Positions 29,062-37,491 of a stretch of 64,000 nucleotides of DNA are shown in pieces; the first letter of the stretch is position 1; every line of letters begins with the position of its first letter. The position numbers and the translations under genes are program-made. The notes beneath the pieces are model-generated. The model did not search any database. It worked only from the letters and a program-made list of their open reading frames with translations, and was not told where the DNA came from. This DNA is from Candidatus Aminicenantota bacterium (lineage in GTDB: Bacteria; Acidobacteriota; Aminicenantia; Aminicenantales; Saccharicenantaceae). The stretch is taken from the NCBI GenBank assembly GCA_014360005.1, contig JACIYI010000006.1:1-64000 (forward strand). The letters run 5' to 3'.

Positions 29062-29089
29062 TTGACAACTAGAAGAAAAGCTGTATATA
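29062..29089 (+). promoter_or_regulatory. Strong sigma-70 promoter of the ATP-grasp / aminomutase operon
   Basis: A perfect TTGACA (29062-29067) is followed by 16 bases and TATATA (29084-29089), with an overlapping TATACA at better spacing three to four bases further on. The A/T-rich surroundings stand out from neighbouring coding DNA. It starts a new unit after the ATPase operon. Confidence 0.6.
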
Positions 29090-29189
29090 TACAATTGAAA
29101 ATGAAAAATAAAAATGAGACTGAAAGCGGCGATTAAAAATTTTTTGGGGGAATGCATTTAAAAAATTTTTAGCCACGAGAGAACAAAAG

Positions 29190-30308
29190 ATGAAAATCGC
29201 TTTGCTTTTCAGCTCGAAACAGGGAATGGCCTTAGCCCTGACCTCTTTTTTCCTTGAAGAGAGAGCGGAAGAAGAGGAAGAGTCTCCACCTGATTTGTTA
29301 GCTGAATGTGACAGCGACGAAACTATTACTGCCGTTCAGCGAGCCCTGCAGCAGTTTCACCAGGTCGTCTTGATTGAATCTGATGACCGGGCTTACCTCC
29401 GGCTGATGGAGGAAAAACCCGACCTGGTTTTCAACATGGCCGAAAGACTTTTCGGTCCCAACCGGGAATCACACATCCCCACCATCTGCGAAATGCTCAA
29501 TATTCCCTACACTGGCTCAGACCCGCTGACCCTGGGAATCTGCCTGGACAAGTCCCGGGCCAAAGAAATTCTGAGTTACCATGGAATCCCTAATCCCGAA
29601 TTCCTGGTGATAGAAAGAGTCGAGGATATTCCGGCCAGGCTGAGCTACCCGCTGATTGTCAAACCGCTTTATGAGGGTTCGAGCAAGGGCATCAAGGATA
29701 ATTCGGTGGTGGCCAACCGCCGGGAACTTAAAGCAAAAATAAATGAAATAAACAGACTGTACCAGCAACCGGTGATCGTGGAAAAGTTTTTGAGCGGCCG
29801 GGAATTTACTGTCGGAGTCCTGGGCAATTACCCTGAACTGGAAATTCTGCCAATTGTCGAGATTGACCACTCTCAGCTTCCTGCCGGGGCCAGGCCGATC
29901 TATTCCTATGAAGCCAAGTGGGTCTGGGATACTCCCGACAAGCCCCTGGAGATTTTTCGCTGTCCGGCCGACCTGTCAAGAAAATTAAAGAATGAGATTG
30001 AAGATTTGGTTAGGAAAACCTGCCGGATTTTGAGAATCAGAGATTGGGCCCGGATTGATGTCCGGCTCGATGCCCGGGGTGTGCCCAACATCCTGGAAAT
30101 CAATCCGCTGCCTGGAATCCTGCCCAACCCCGAGGACAATTCCTGCCTGCCGAAAGCGGCCCGGGCCGCTGGCTATACCTATGACCAGCTCATAAACCGG
30201 GTGGTCTGGGAAGCCAGCCGGAGATATGGCTTGCCGCTTGAGGTTTACCGGGAAGCTTTCCAGCCTGCCGCCAACTCCCTGGGAGCTGGAGGAGCCGATG
30301 GCCACTGA
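29190..30308 (+). CDS. D-Ala-D-Ala-ligase-like ATP-grasp enzyme, first copy
   Basis: The 372-residue protein follows the D-alanine-D-alanine ligase plan: PDLVFNMAERLFGPNRESHI (central binding region), IVKPLYEGSSKGIKDNSVV (ATP-binding loop), VEKFLSGREFTVGVLG and the metal-binding NILEINPLPGILPNPED. ATP-grasp ligases activate a carboxylate as acyl phosphate and join it to an amine. True Ddl proteins have shorter N-termini with a glycine-rich opening; this one has an acidic insert (RAEEEEES). A peptide-bond-forming ligase on a non-standard substrate is likely. It overlaps the second copy by 11 bases. Confidence 0.82.
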   Translation: MKIALLFSSKQGMALALTSFFLEERAEEEEESPPDLLAECDSDETITAVQRALQQFHQVVLIESDDRAYLRLMEEKPDLVFNMAERLFGPNRESHIPTICEMLNIPYTGSDPLTLGICLDKSRAKEILSYHGIPNPEFLVIERVEDIPARLSYPLIVKPLYEGSSKGIKDNSVVANRRELKAKINEINRLYQQPVIVEKFLSGREFTVGVLGNYPELEILPIVEIDHSQLPAGARPIYSYEAKWVWDTPDKPLEIFRCPADLSRKLKNEIEDLVRKTCRILRIRDWARIDVRLDARGVPNILEINPLPGILPNPEDNSCLPKAARAAGYTYDQLINRVVWEASRRYGLPLEVYREAFQPAANSLGAGGADGH

Positions 30309-31329
30309 CAGTGTCAAAGTCGGGGTGGCTTTCAACACTTACGAGCCTTTTATCTACCGCCCGGAAAAAGTTTCCGAAGACTCGGTGGCCAGGGTGGCCG
30401 AAGTGGTCTGTGAGAGCCTGAACCAGGCCGGGGTGGAAGCCAGCCTGGTGCCCCTGCAGAGGAGCATGTTCACCTTCCTGCGCCGGCTCAAAGAGCTGAA
30501 CGTGGAAGTGGTGATCAACCTGTGTGAAGGCTTTTTCGGCAATCCCCAGTGGGAAGCTAATGTGGCCGCGGTCATGGAGATGCTCAACATTCCCTTCACC
30601 GGGAACGGCTCCCGCACCCTTGCCCTGTGCCAGGACAAACACCAGGCCAAAGCCATCCTCAGTTCGTTCAACCTGCCGGTGGCTCCCAGCCAGCTTATCA
30701 CTTCAGCTGAGGAAATGGTCGAGCTTAAGTTCCCGGTAATAGTCAAGCCCAATTCCGAGGATGCCAGCGTCGGGGTCCATCCCGAGTCTGTGGTCCATGA
30801 CTCGGAAGCCCTGGCGGCCAGGGTGGAGAAAATAGTCAAGACTTATAACCAGCCGGCCATAGTTGAGAAGTACATAGAGGGTCGGGAGTTCAACGTGGCC
30901 GTCATGGAAGACGGTGAGCCCCAGGCCCTCCCGATTTCTGAAATCGATTTTTCTAAAATGCCAGAAGGCTATCCTCACATCTGTAGTTATGAAGCCAAGT
31001 GGTATCCGGACCACATACTTTATAAAGCCAGCCCGCCCATCTGCCCAGCCCGAATCAATAAGGAGCTGAGCCAGACGCTGCAGGAGATAGCGGTAACCGC
31101 TTTCAAAGTGATGGGTTGCCGCGATTATGCCCGGGTCGATTTTCGGATGAACCAGCAGGGCGAGGTCTTCATCCTGGAAGTTAATCCCAATCCCGATATT
31201 AGTCTGGATGCCGGTTATGTCCGGGCCCTGAAGGCAGCTGGAATTGAGTACGCCGAGTTCTGGAAGCTGTTGATCAATAATGCCAGAAAAAGGAAAGAAG
31301 GCCATGATGCGGCCAATGGTAAAAGCTGA
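30298..31329 (+). CDS. D-Ala-D-Ala-ligase-like ATP-grasp enzyme, second copy
   Basis: The second, diverged ATP-grasp paralogue has 343 residues from the ATG at 30298, which follows GGAGGAG and overlaps the end of the first. Matching segments are VVINLCEGFFGNPQWEANVA, FPVIVKPNSEDASVGVHPES, VEKYIEGREFNVAVMEDG and EVFILEVNPNPDISLDAGY, so the ATP and magnesium sites look intact in both copies. Two different ligases in tandem suggest two successive amide-forming steps, or a heteromeric enzyme. The acetyltransferase gene starts inside its 3' end. Confidence 0.82.
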   Translation: MATDSVKVGVAFNTYEPFIYRPEKVSEDSVARVAEVVCESLNQAGVEASLVPLQRSMFTFLRRLKELNVEVVINLCEGFFGNPQWEANVAAVMEMLNIPFTGNGSRTLALCQDKHQAKAILSSFNLPVAPSQLITSAEEMVELKFPVIVKPNSEDASVGVHPESVVHDSEALAARVEKIVKTYNQPAIVEKYIEGREFNVAVMEDGEPQALPISEIDFSKMPEGYPHICSYEAKWYPDHILYKASPPICPARINKELSQTLQEIAVTAFKVMGCRDYARVDFRMNQQGEVFILEVNPNPDISLDAGYVRALKAAGIEYAEFWKLLINNARKRKEGHDAANGKS

Positions 31330-31786
31330 CCGCCAGGCAGTGCTGGAATTGATCCGGGCTACCGGGTTTTTCACGGAGGGCGAGGTCCAGGTCGCGCTGG
31401 AATTGATCGACATTTATCTCAATAATCCGGAGCAACGCGACTATTACATAGTAGTGGTGGAGAATGAACAAGGACAGGTGGCCGGCTACTTGACCTACGG
31501 ACCAACCCCCCTGACCGAAGGCACCTGGGACCTGTACTGGATCGCAGTGGCTCCCGAAGCCCAGGGCCGGGGGTACGGTCAACAGCTGGTGGGCTGGCTG
31601 GAAACCGAAGTTAAGAAACATCAGGGCCGGTTGGTTCTGATAGAAACTTCTTCCCAGCCCAAGTATCAACCGACCAGGAAATTCTATGAAAAATTGGGAT
31701 ATGCTGAAATTGCCCGCATCCGGGATTTTTACCGCCCCGGAGACGACCGGGTGATTTTCGGCAAATATTTTCGCTCAAAGGAGTGA
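31304..31786 (+). CDS. GNAT-family N-acetyltransferase
   Basis: A 160-residue acetyltransferase. The acetyl-CoA pyrophosphate loop is in VAPEAQGRGYGQQLVGWLE (Q-G-R-G-Y-G), and RKFYEKLGYAEIARI is the typical final helix-strand. The start at 31304 follows GGAAAGAAGG; it overlaps the preceding ligase gene. In archaea and some bacteria an acetyltransferase (AblB) beside lysine 2,3-aminomutase (AblA) acetylates beta-lysine at the epsilon amine to make an osmolyte; the same arrangement here suggests that substrate, though AblB is a different, longer protein and the similarity is only of gene pairing. Confidence 0.82.
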   Translation: MMRPMVKADRQAVLELIRATGFFTEGEVQVALELIDIYLNNPEQRDYYIVVVENEQGQVAGYLTYGPTPLTEGTWDLYWIAVAPEAQGRGYGQQLVGWLETEVKKHQGRLVLIETSSQPKYQPTRKFYEKLGYAEIARIRDFYRPGDDRVIFGKYFRSKE

Positions 31787-31798
31787 GAAAGGGAGACA

Positions 31799-32902
31799 AT
31801 GGAAGATTGGCAACGAATCTTACGCGACAGTCTGCGCACGCCCGGAGACATCGCCGAGCACTTCGGCCTCGACCTGGAAGAGGTCAGGAAAATCGGCCGG
31901 GCCTTCAAAATCCAGATTACTCCTTACTATGCGAGCCTGATCAAGAAAAAGGGTGACCCCATCTATAAACAGGTAGTGCCGGACCTGGCTGAGCTGGCCG
32001 AGAATTCCGGCCAGGAAGACCCGCTGGAAGAGGACCTTGATTCCCCGGTGCCCAGCATTGTGCACCGCTATCCGGACCGGGTGCTGTTCCTGGTTTCCCA
32101 CAGCTGTGCTTCCTACTGCCGTTTCTGCACCAGAAAAAGAAAGGTCGGCGACCCCAGCAAGATTCATCCCCGCTACATCGAGGACGGCATCAATTACATC
32201 AAGGATCATCCCGAAGTTCGTGACGTCATCATCTCCGGCGGCGACCCGCTCATTCTGCGTGATGATAAGCTGGAAGCCATCCTCAGTCAGGTGCATTCCA
32301 TTCCCCACGTGGAAATTGTGCGCATCGGTAGCCGGGTGCCCTGTTTTCTGCCGCAGAGGATCACTGACAAGCTGGTCAACATGCTGAAAAAGTACCACCC
32401 GCTCTACCTGAACGTGCACTTTAACCACCCCGATGAAATCACGCCGGAAGCAGCCCGGGCCCTGAATTTGCTGGCGGATGCCGGTATCCCCCTCGGCAAC
32501 CAGACCGTCCTGCTCAAGGGCATCAACGACGATGTCCTGGTCATGAGAAGGTTGATGCAGAAATTACTGACGGTTAGGGTACGTCCTTACTACATTTACC
32601 AGACCGACTACGTTAAAGGGACTGACCATTTCCGGACGACGGTGGAAAAAGGCCTGGAAATCTACCAGGGTCTCAGGGGCTGGACCTCAGGTCTGGCTGT
32701 TCCCCAGTACGTGATTGACGCTCCCGGCGGCGGCGGCAAAATCCCGCTGATTCCCGAATACGTGCAGTCCATCTCCGACGAAAAAGTGGTGCTCAAAAAT
32801 TACGCCGGAGAAATTTTTGTCTATCCCCAGGTCAAGAGCCAGAAAAGGAGACGGCCACGGCTGCAACCGCCGTGTTATGCGGCTTCCAGCCAACAGCTTT
32901 AA
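31799..32902 (+). CDS. Lysine-2,3-aminomutase-type radical SAM enzyme
   Basis: KamA-family enzymes move the alpha amino group of an amino acid to carbon 3 using SAM, a 4Fe-4S cluster and PLP. The cluster cysteines are C103, C107 and C110 (CASYCRFC). The PLP lysine is K314 in DAPGGGGKIPL. The two aspartates that bind the epsilon amine of lysine in the clostridial enzyme (293 and 330) appear as D270 and D307 with the same 37-residue spacing, arguing for lysine rather than glutamate. At 367 residues it lacks most of the C-terminal zinc-binding tail of the 416-residue clostridial enzyme; EpmB-type enzymes are also short but do not have this DAPGGGGK segment. Last gene of the operon. Confidence 0.88.
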   Translation: MEDWQRILRDSLRTPGDIAEHFGLDLEEVRKIGRAFKIQITPYYASLIKKKGDPIYKQVVPDLAELAENSGQEDPLEEDLDSPVPSIVHRYPDRVLFLVSHSCASYCRFCTRKRKVGDPSKIHPRYIEDGINYIKDHPEVRDVIISGGDPLILRDDKLEAILSQVHSIPHVEIVRIGSRVPCFLPQRITDKLVNMLKKYHPLYLNVHFNHPDEITPEAARALNLLADAGIPLGNQTVLLKGINDDVLVMRRLMQKLLTVRVRPYYIYQTDYVKGTDHFRTTVEKGLEIYQGLRGWTSGLAVPQYVIDAPGGGGKIPLIPEYVQSISDEKVVLKNYAGEIFVYPQVKSQKRRRPRLQPPCYAASSQQL

Positions 32903-35112
32903 TCCGGGGTCTGGCTGAGGTAATCAGCCAGTCCAAACTGCTGCAGAATAGCCAGGGCCTCTTCGTTACTCACTCCTCTTTTCTGACGGAGAGACTCTAG
33001 AATCCGGATGATAGAAAGGGCCACTTCGGCCGTCTGCCCGGCGACCTTCTGCTTGTCTCTCAGATAGGCAATTGAATCGTAGAGAACAGCATTAGCTTCA
33101 GCATAACTTATTTCGGGACAATGGCCGTACTTTTTTATCCACTCCGGCTGACGCAGGCGGTCGTTAACATGCGATTGAATCAGATAGGTCGCCCGACCGA
33201 TAAGCTTGAGGTTGCTGGGGCTGACGTTGGTCATGGTGTTGCCGATGACCCGGCCCAGCCTGGCCATGACCGCCGTGGAATGGGCGTTAAGCACCATTTT
33301 CAACCCCACGTTCTGCTTAAGGTAGAAGGGGTCGTTAACGCGGCCGAGGTTGAGCCAGACCTGAATCAGTTCAACCTGGCCGTCGGCAGTCAAACTGGAA
33401 TAAGACTTGCGAATTTTCTTTTCCAGGGCGGCGGCCTGTTTCTCAGTCAGGTCGTTAGCGCTGACTATAACCAGGTTAGCCTTTTTTTGTAGAAATAGCC
33501 TGACAAAACGGTTGAAAGGAGAAGCCTGGTCCAGCAGGTTTTTTTCTTCCGGCGTCAGGCAGACAATTACCCCCAGGTCCCCGGGCTGCGGCCCGCGTTT
33601 TTTCAGATTGAATTCGGCGAAGGAAAAATCGTAGAGTTCTTGCTGGTCATCGCCGGCCTTTTTCAGGCTTTCCAGGGCCGCCCGCCGCAGATAAGGGTCT
33701 TCTACCTTTTCTTCGAAAGGCGACTGGTAAAAATCTGCCCTGAGGCCGTAGAAAGGGCGCCCCAGGAAGCTGAGCCAGGCCTGCCTTTTATCCGGGGCTG
33801 GGGTCCAGACCTGAATCCAGCAGCGGCGGGCCGGCTCTTCTATGGTGTCCAGCGGAAAGAGGCGGAAAGTCGGGCTGCGCTCGGTGCTGTCGATGAAAAC
33901 GGTGATGAGGGCCCGGCCGGCGAAGTAGGTTGAAAAATGATTGTCAGCATAGGTCCGGGCTTCAAGGGCGGTCCAGTCTGCTATCCGGGGTACAGCATTT
34001 CTTACCCGGGAAAGAATCTGGTTGAATTCCCTGAGTGTCCCGACCAGGTCATAGGGGCGGCTGAAGCCAATTTTCTGGAGTTCTTTTCTGGAAAGAAATT
34101 CTGATAGAAGCTCGTAGACTGCGGCCTGCAGGGCTGTCCCCACCACGTAGGTCTCAATGGTGGTAGCCTGCATCCGGGTAGAACCGGTGATGGCCATCGG
34201 TCCGGTGGACAGGTTGATACGGGTGAGCCCCGGTTCCTCAATGACCGAACGGCTGCGGTCAAAGGGTCGCAGCCGGTCGTCGGGGTTGTTGTAGATGAAA
34301 TAAAGCTTCTTGCGGCTCTCGTCCGGTTTGTAACCGGGGGAGTCTTTCCATTGTTCCAGGGCAGCCAGGATGGTCCCGATAACCGAGGAGGTTTCCCCGC
34401 CCTCCGTGACGCAGATGACCAGGTCGCCCTTTTTTATTCCGTGATCCTGGAGCTGCAGCCGGCCGATGAGCTGCAGGTCTTCAAATCCTTCCAGAGAAGA
34501 AATCAGTGCCCGGTCGCCACCGGTCATCTCGCCGGTCAGGCGGTCGGCAATGTCCGGACCCAGATTCTTTTCAATCTTAGCCCAGATGGTTTTATCCTGG
34601 CTCAGGTTATTCCAGAAGGGTCGCCAGAAGCTGCTCTCCATCTGCTTGGCCAACCGGCCGGTGGCTCCGCAGCCATAGACGTAAATCCGGTGGCCGGCCC
34701 TGATGGTATTTTTAATTTCGACGGAAAGCTGCAGCAGTTCCTGGGGTGCGCTGGCCAGTTCTTCTAACCGGCCGACGATATCCTCGTCCACCGAGAAAAG
34801 CATGTGCAGGGCAGCCTGAAGGTCGGTCTTGATGCGTTCGCTCAGGTTCCAGGTCCTGGGGTGGCGCTGTTCGGTCAGCAGTGTATGAAGCTGGAACTGG
34901 GTCTTATTCTGGACGTAATCCAGGGATTCCGGCGAAACTTCCAGACCCAGCAGCTGGAGCAGCCCGGAGGGAGGCAAGAGCTGTTCCTGTTTTTCCCCGG
35001 GGCGGGCCGAGAGCAGCATAAATCCTACTAAAATAATAGTAATAAGCAGTGACCAGGCCCAGCGGGTCAAGGGCCGCTTATTTTTGTTTTTTTTGTGGTA
35101 CATGGTTTTCAT
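32899..35112 (-). CDS. Membrane-anchored double-SIS-domain protein (MurQ/GCKR-like)
   Basis: A 737-residue protein from the ATG at 35112. After a basic stretch, residues 18-35 form a membrane anchor or signal (WAWSLLITIILVGFMLLSA). The first SIS (sugar isomerase) domain has YVYGCGATGRLAKQMESSF (about 150) and ITGSTRMQATTIETYVVGTA, like N-acetylmuramate-6-phosphate etherase and the glucokinase regulator; a second SIS-like domain follows around 450-640. SIS domains bind phosphosugars. An anchored phosphosugar-binding protein is unusual, and no sugar gene is nearby. It overlaps the dCMP deaminase gene and is the last gene of the tat run; its stop overlaps that of the convergent aminomutase gene. 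Confidence 0.68.
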   Translation of the reverse strand: MKTMYHKKNKNKRPLTRWAWSLLITIILVGFMLLSARPGEKQEQLLPPSGLLQLLGLEVSPESLDYVQNKTQFQLHTLLTEQRHPRTWNLSERIKTDLQAALHMLFSVDEDIVGRLEELASAPQELLQLSVEIKNTIRAGHRIYVYGCGATGRLAKQMESSFWRPFWNNLSQDKTIWAKIEKNLGPDIADRLTGEMTGGDRALISSLEGFEDLQLIGRLQLQDHGIKKGDLVICVTEGGETSSVIGTILAALEQWKDSPGYKPDESRKKLYFIYNNPDDRLRPFDRSRSVIEEPGLTRINLSTGPMAITGSTRMQATTIETYVVGTALQAAVYELLSEFLSRKELQKIGFSRPYDLVGTLREFNQILSRVRNAVPRIADWTALEARTYADNHFSTYFAGRALITVFIDSTERSPTFRLFPLDTIEEPARRCWIQVWTPAPDKRQAWLSFLGRPFYGLRADFYQSPFEEKVEDPYLRRAALESLKKAGDDQQELYDFSFAEFNLKKRGPQPGDLGVIVCLTPEEKNLLDQASPFNRFVRLFLQKKANLVIVSANDLTEKQAAALEKKIRKSYSSLTADGQVELIQVWLNLGRVNDPFYLKQNVGLKMVLNAHSTAVMARLGRVIGNTMTNVSPSNLKLIGRATYLIQSHVNDRLRQPEWIKKYGHCPEISYAEANAVLYDSIAYLRDKQKVAGQTAEVALSIIRILESLRQKRGVSNEEALAILQQFGLADYLSQTPD

Positions 35113-35683
35113 AGGGTTTCCCGTACTGATGGGTGTCATCCAAAATATCTGTCTTCTGCCAGTCGCGGATCCAGTCTTCCACCAGAAAGACCCGAAGGCT
35201 GCGGGCCGAGGTCGAACAAACCACCCGGTTCAGACCGGCATTGATGATCATCTTCTTGCAGATAAAACAGGGGAAAGCGTCTATCTCCTGACCGGTTTTG
35301 GGATCCTGTCCGTAAATAAACATGTCGCCGCCCAGCAGGCTGACTCCGGCCCGGGCGGCATTAATGATAGCGTTCTGTTCGGCATGGACCGAGCGACAGA
35401 GCTCGTAACGCTGGCCGTGAGGGATGTTCAACCTATCCCGCAGGCAGAATCCGTGCTCCAGGCTGTCCCGGGTTTTCCGGGGAGCGCCGACGTAACCGGT
35501 GGAGATAATCTGGTCGTCCCGGACGATGATAGCCCCGATTGACCTGCGGAAGCAGGTGCTGCGGCGGGAAACTTCCCTGGCTATTCCCAGGTAATATTCG
35601 TCCTTGGAAATTCTGGTGGCCATCGGCCGGGTGGCCGGTTTCGGGGCGGGCTTTTTGGCCCGGGCCTGAGTTTTTCTTTTCAT
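35078..35683 (-). CDS. Deoxycytidylate (dCMP) deaminase
   Basis: This zinc enzyme deaminates dCMP to dUMP for thymidylate synthesis. The zinc motif is HAEQNAIINAA (about 100) with PCFICKKMIINAG (about 138). The N-terminus is a basic, Lys/Ala/Pro-rich tail of about 25 residues, then DEYYLGIAREVSRRSTCFRRSIGAIIV, typical for dCMP deaminases. The gene overlaps the upstream P-loop kinase gene by four bases, so the two are coupled; in fungi and in some phage-defence proteins related domains are fused. Confidence 0.88.
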   Translation of the reverse strand: MKRKTQARAKKPAPKPATRPMATRISKDEYYLGIAREVSRRSTCFRRSIGAIIVRDDQIISTGYVGAPRKTRDSLEHGFCLRDRLNIPHGQRYELCRSVHAEQNAIINAARAGVSLLGGDMFIYGQDPKTGQEIDAFPCFICKKMIINAGLNRVVCSTSARSLRVFLVEDWIRDWQKTDILDDTHQYGKPYENHVPQKKQK

Positions 35684-36234
35684 CCCAGTTCCTCCAGTTT
35701 TTTCCAGAGCTCGGCCAGCGAACCATCGTTGATGATGGTCAGGTCGGCCAGCCGGAGGCAGGCTTCCAGCTGCTGGGCGGTGTCGTCGCTACCTTTCTCC
35801 TGCTCTTCCTTCAGCCGGAATTCTTCCAGGGTAGCCGCCGATTCGTTGCGGCCCCTTTTCCTGACCCGCTCGAAGCGGACCTCAACCGGGGCGTCTACCG
35901 CCAGCAGGATAAAGTCGCCCAGGCTTCTCAGGTAGGCGATTTCTCTGGTGTTGCGGATGCTGTCGATGACTGTCGGCCCCTGGATTTTTTCCACCGCCCG
36001 CCGGGCCAGGATGTCCGGGCCGAATTTTTCCCGGAGCTCATTGCCGCAGGCAATCAGGTTATCGCGGCTGGCCTCCAGGCCCCGGGCCAGCAGTTCCTCC
36101 CGGATGACATCCGACAGCGAGACATAGCCGTAACCCTTTTGCCTGAAGTAATTAGCCACCTCGCCCTTGCCGGCACCGTTGGTCCCGGTCAGGCCGATGA
36201 GCCGGTAAGCGGTCAGTTTCTTTTTCTTTTCCAT
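35680..36234 (-). CDS. P-loop nucleotide/dephospho-CoA-kinase-like protein
   Basis: A 184-residue kinase-fold protein with Walker A LIGLTGTNGAGKGEVANYF (about 13-31) and the lid-type VRFERVRKRGRNESA. It resembles dephospho-CoA kinase and nucleoside monophosphate kinases, and especially the P-loop domain found ahead of dCMP deaminase domains in fused proteins. The four-base overlap with the deaminase gene supports joint work in deoxynucleotide metabolism. The true phosphate acceptor cannot be read from sequence. A dedicated coaE role is possible but less likely given context. Confidence 0.72.
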   Translation of the reverse strand: MEKKKKLTAYRLIGLTGTNGAGKGEVANYFRQKGYGYVSLSDVIREELLARGLEASRDNLIACGNELREKFGPDILARRAVEKIQGPTVIDSIRNTREIAYLRSLGDFILLAVDAPVEVRFERVRKRGRNESAATLEEFRLKEEQEKGSDDTAQQLEACLRLADLTIINDGSLAELWKKLEELG

Positions 36235-36297
36235 TTATTCGGAACAAACTCTGAAAATAAGAATATATCCCAATCGGGAGAAAATTCAAAGGGGGTT

Positions 36298-37095
36298 TTA
36301 CCCGGCCAGGTTATCCGGTCCGGCCGTTTCTTCCTGTTCTTTCTTTCTTCTTCTTTCTTTGTTCTTCCCGACCACCATGGCAATCAGGATGCTGATTCCG
36401 TAAAGAGCGATCATGGGCACGGCCACGATGCTCTGGGTAATCATGTCCGGTGTGGGGGTGATAACCGCGGCAATGACGAAGGCGGCCAGGACCGCATACT
36501 GGAAATGCTTGACCATCCAGCGAGAGGTTATCACGCCAATTTTTGATAGAAAATAGACCAGGGTGGGCAGTTCAAAAACCAGGGCAATGCCCAGCAGGAC
36601 CTTGAGGGCGAAGCTGAAATACTGGTCGACAGTGATAACCGGCTGGAAATCCCGGCCCAGCGTCAGGAAGAAGCGGCAGGCCCAGGGGAAGACGATGAAA
36701 TAACCGAACAGAGCTCCCAGGATAAAGAAAAAACTGGTGAAAAAGACAAAAGGTATGACGTATTTTTTTTCTTTCTGGTACAGGCCTGGTGAAACGAACA
36801 TCCAGAGCTGATAGAAGACAAAGGGCGAGGTCAGAAACAGGGCGGCCAGGAAAGAGACCTTCAGATAAAGCATAAAGGGTGCGGTCAGGGTGGTAAAGGC
36901 CAGCTTTGTCCTTTCCGGCAAGTACTGGGTGACCGGTCTGGCCAGGATGGCGTAGAGCTGGCGGCTGAATATCCAGGAGGGGATGACGGCCACGACGATG
37001 ACTGCGAACGAATAGAATAACCTTTTACGGAGGTCCTCGAGATGTTCAAGGAAGGTCATCTCGTCAGGAGACTTTCTGGCCTTCCTCGGGCTCAT
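36298..37095 (-). CDS. tatC: Sec-independent protein translocase subunit TatC
   Basis: TatC recognises the twin-arginine signal of folded proteins at the inner membrane. The 265-residue product has six membrane helices, the N-terminal TFLEHLEDLRKRLFYSF with the conserved Glu, and a C-terminal basic tail (KNKERRRKKEQEE). The start overlaps tatA by 32 bases. Length is normal. Confidence 0.95.
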   Translation of the reverse strand: MSPRKARKSPDEMTFLEHLEDLRKRLFYSFAVIVVAVIPSWIFSRQLYAILARPVTQYLPERTKLAFTTLTAPFMLYLKVSFLAALFLTSPFVFYQLWMFVSPGLYQKEKKYVIPFVFFTSFFFILGALFGYFIVFPWACRFFLTLGRDFQPVITVDQYFSFALKVLLGIALVFELPTLVYFLSKIGVITSRWMVKHFQYAVLAAFVIAAVITPTPDMITQSIVAVPMIALYGISILIAMVVGKNKERRRKKEQEETAGPDNLAG

Positions 37096-37369
37096 CGGTT
37101 TTCAGGTCCTTTTTGAGGTTGTCCTGGAACTGGTTCAGGTCGTCCTTGAACTCAGTCAGGTTAGATTTAACTTCGTTGATTTCAGATTTGATTTCACTGG
37201 CACTGATCTCTTCCTCCACCTTGCTTCGCAGTTCGTCTGAGGCTTTCTTAAACTCACGCATAGCCCGGCCGACAGATTTACCGACCTCAGGCAGTTTTTT
37301 CGGTCCGAAAACAAGCAGAGCGATGATGAAGATAACGATTAATTCTGGAATGCCAATCGATCCGAACAT
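37064..37369 (-). CDS. tatA: Sec-independent translocase subunit TatA/TatB
   Basis: A 101-residue protein with one N-terminal membrane helix (IPELIVIFIIALLVFGPKKL), the FGPKKLPE hinge and an amphipathic helix, then a long acidic and lysine-rich coiled tail. TatA assembles the pore; the extended tail is closer to TatB, and a single TatA/B protein may do both jobs. First gene of a five-gene minus-strand run (tatA, tatC, kinase, deaminase, SIS). Confidence 0.9.
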   Translation of the reverse strand: MFGSIGIPELIVIFIIALLVFGPKKLPEVGKSVGRAMREFKKASDELRSKVEEEISASEIKSEINEVKSNLTEFKDDLNQFQDNLKKDLKTDEPEEGQKVS

Positions 37370-37491
37370 TTTTCTCTGCCAGTTAAACTATAGCCTTTAA
37401 TAGGGGGGCAGTCAAGCCAGATTCAGCTTTACTTTATGATAACCCTCTGGTAAGATTTATTATCTGTAAGTAGAAAAAAAGCCGAAAAAAT

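Noticed and set aside
35539..36546. Long plus-strand open frame across the kinase and tatC
   Set aside because: It is the antisense shadow of well-supported minus-strand genes and has no domain.
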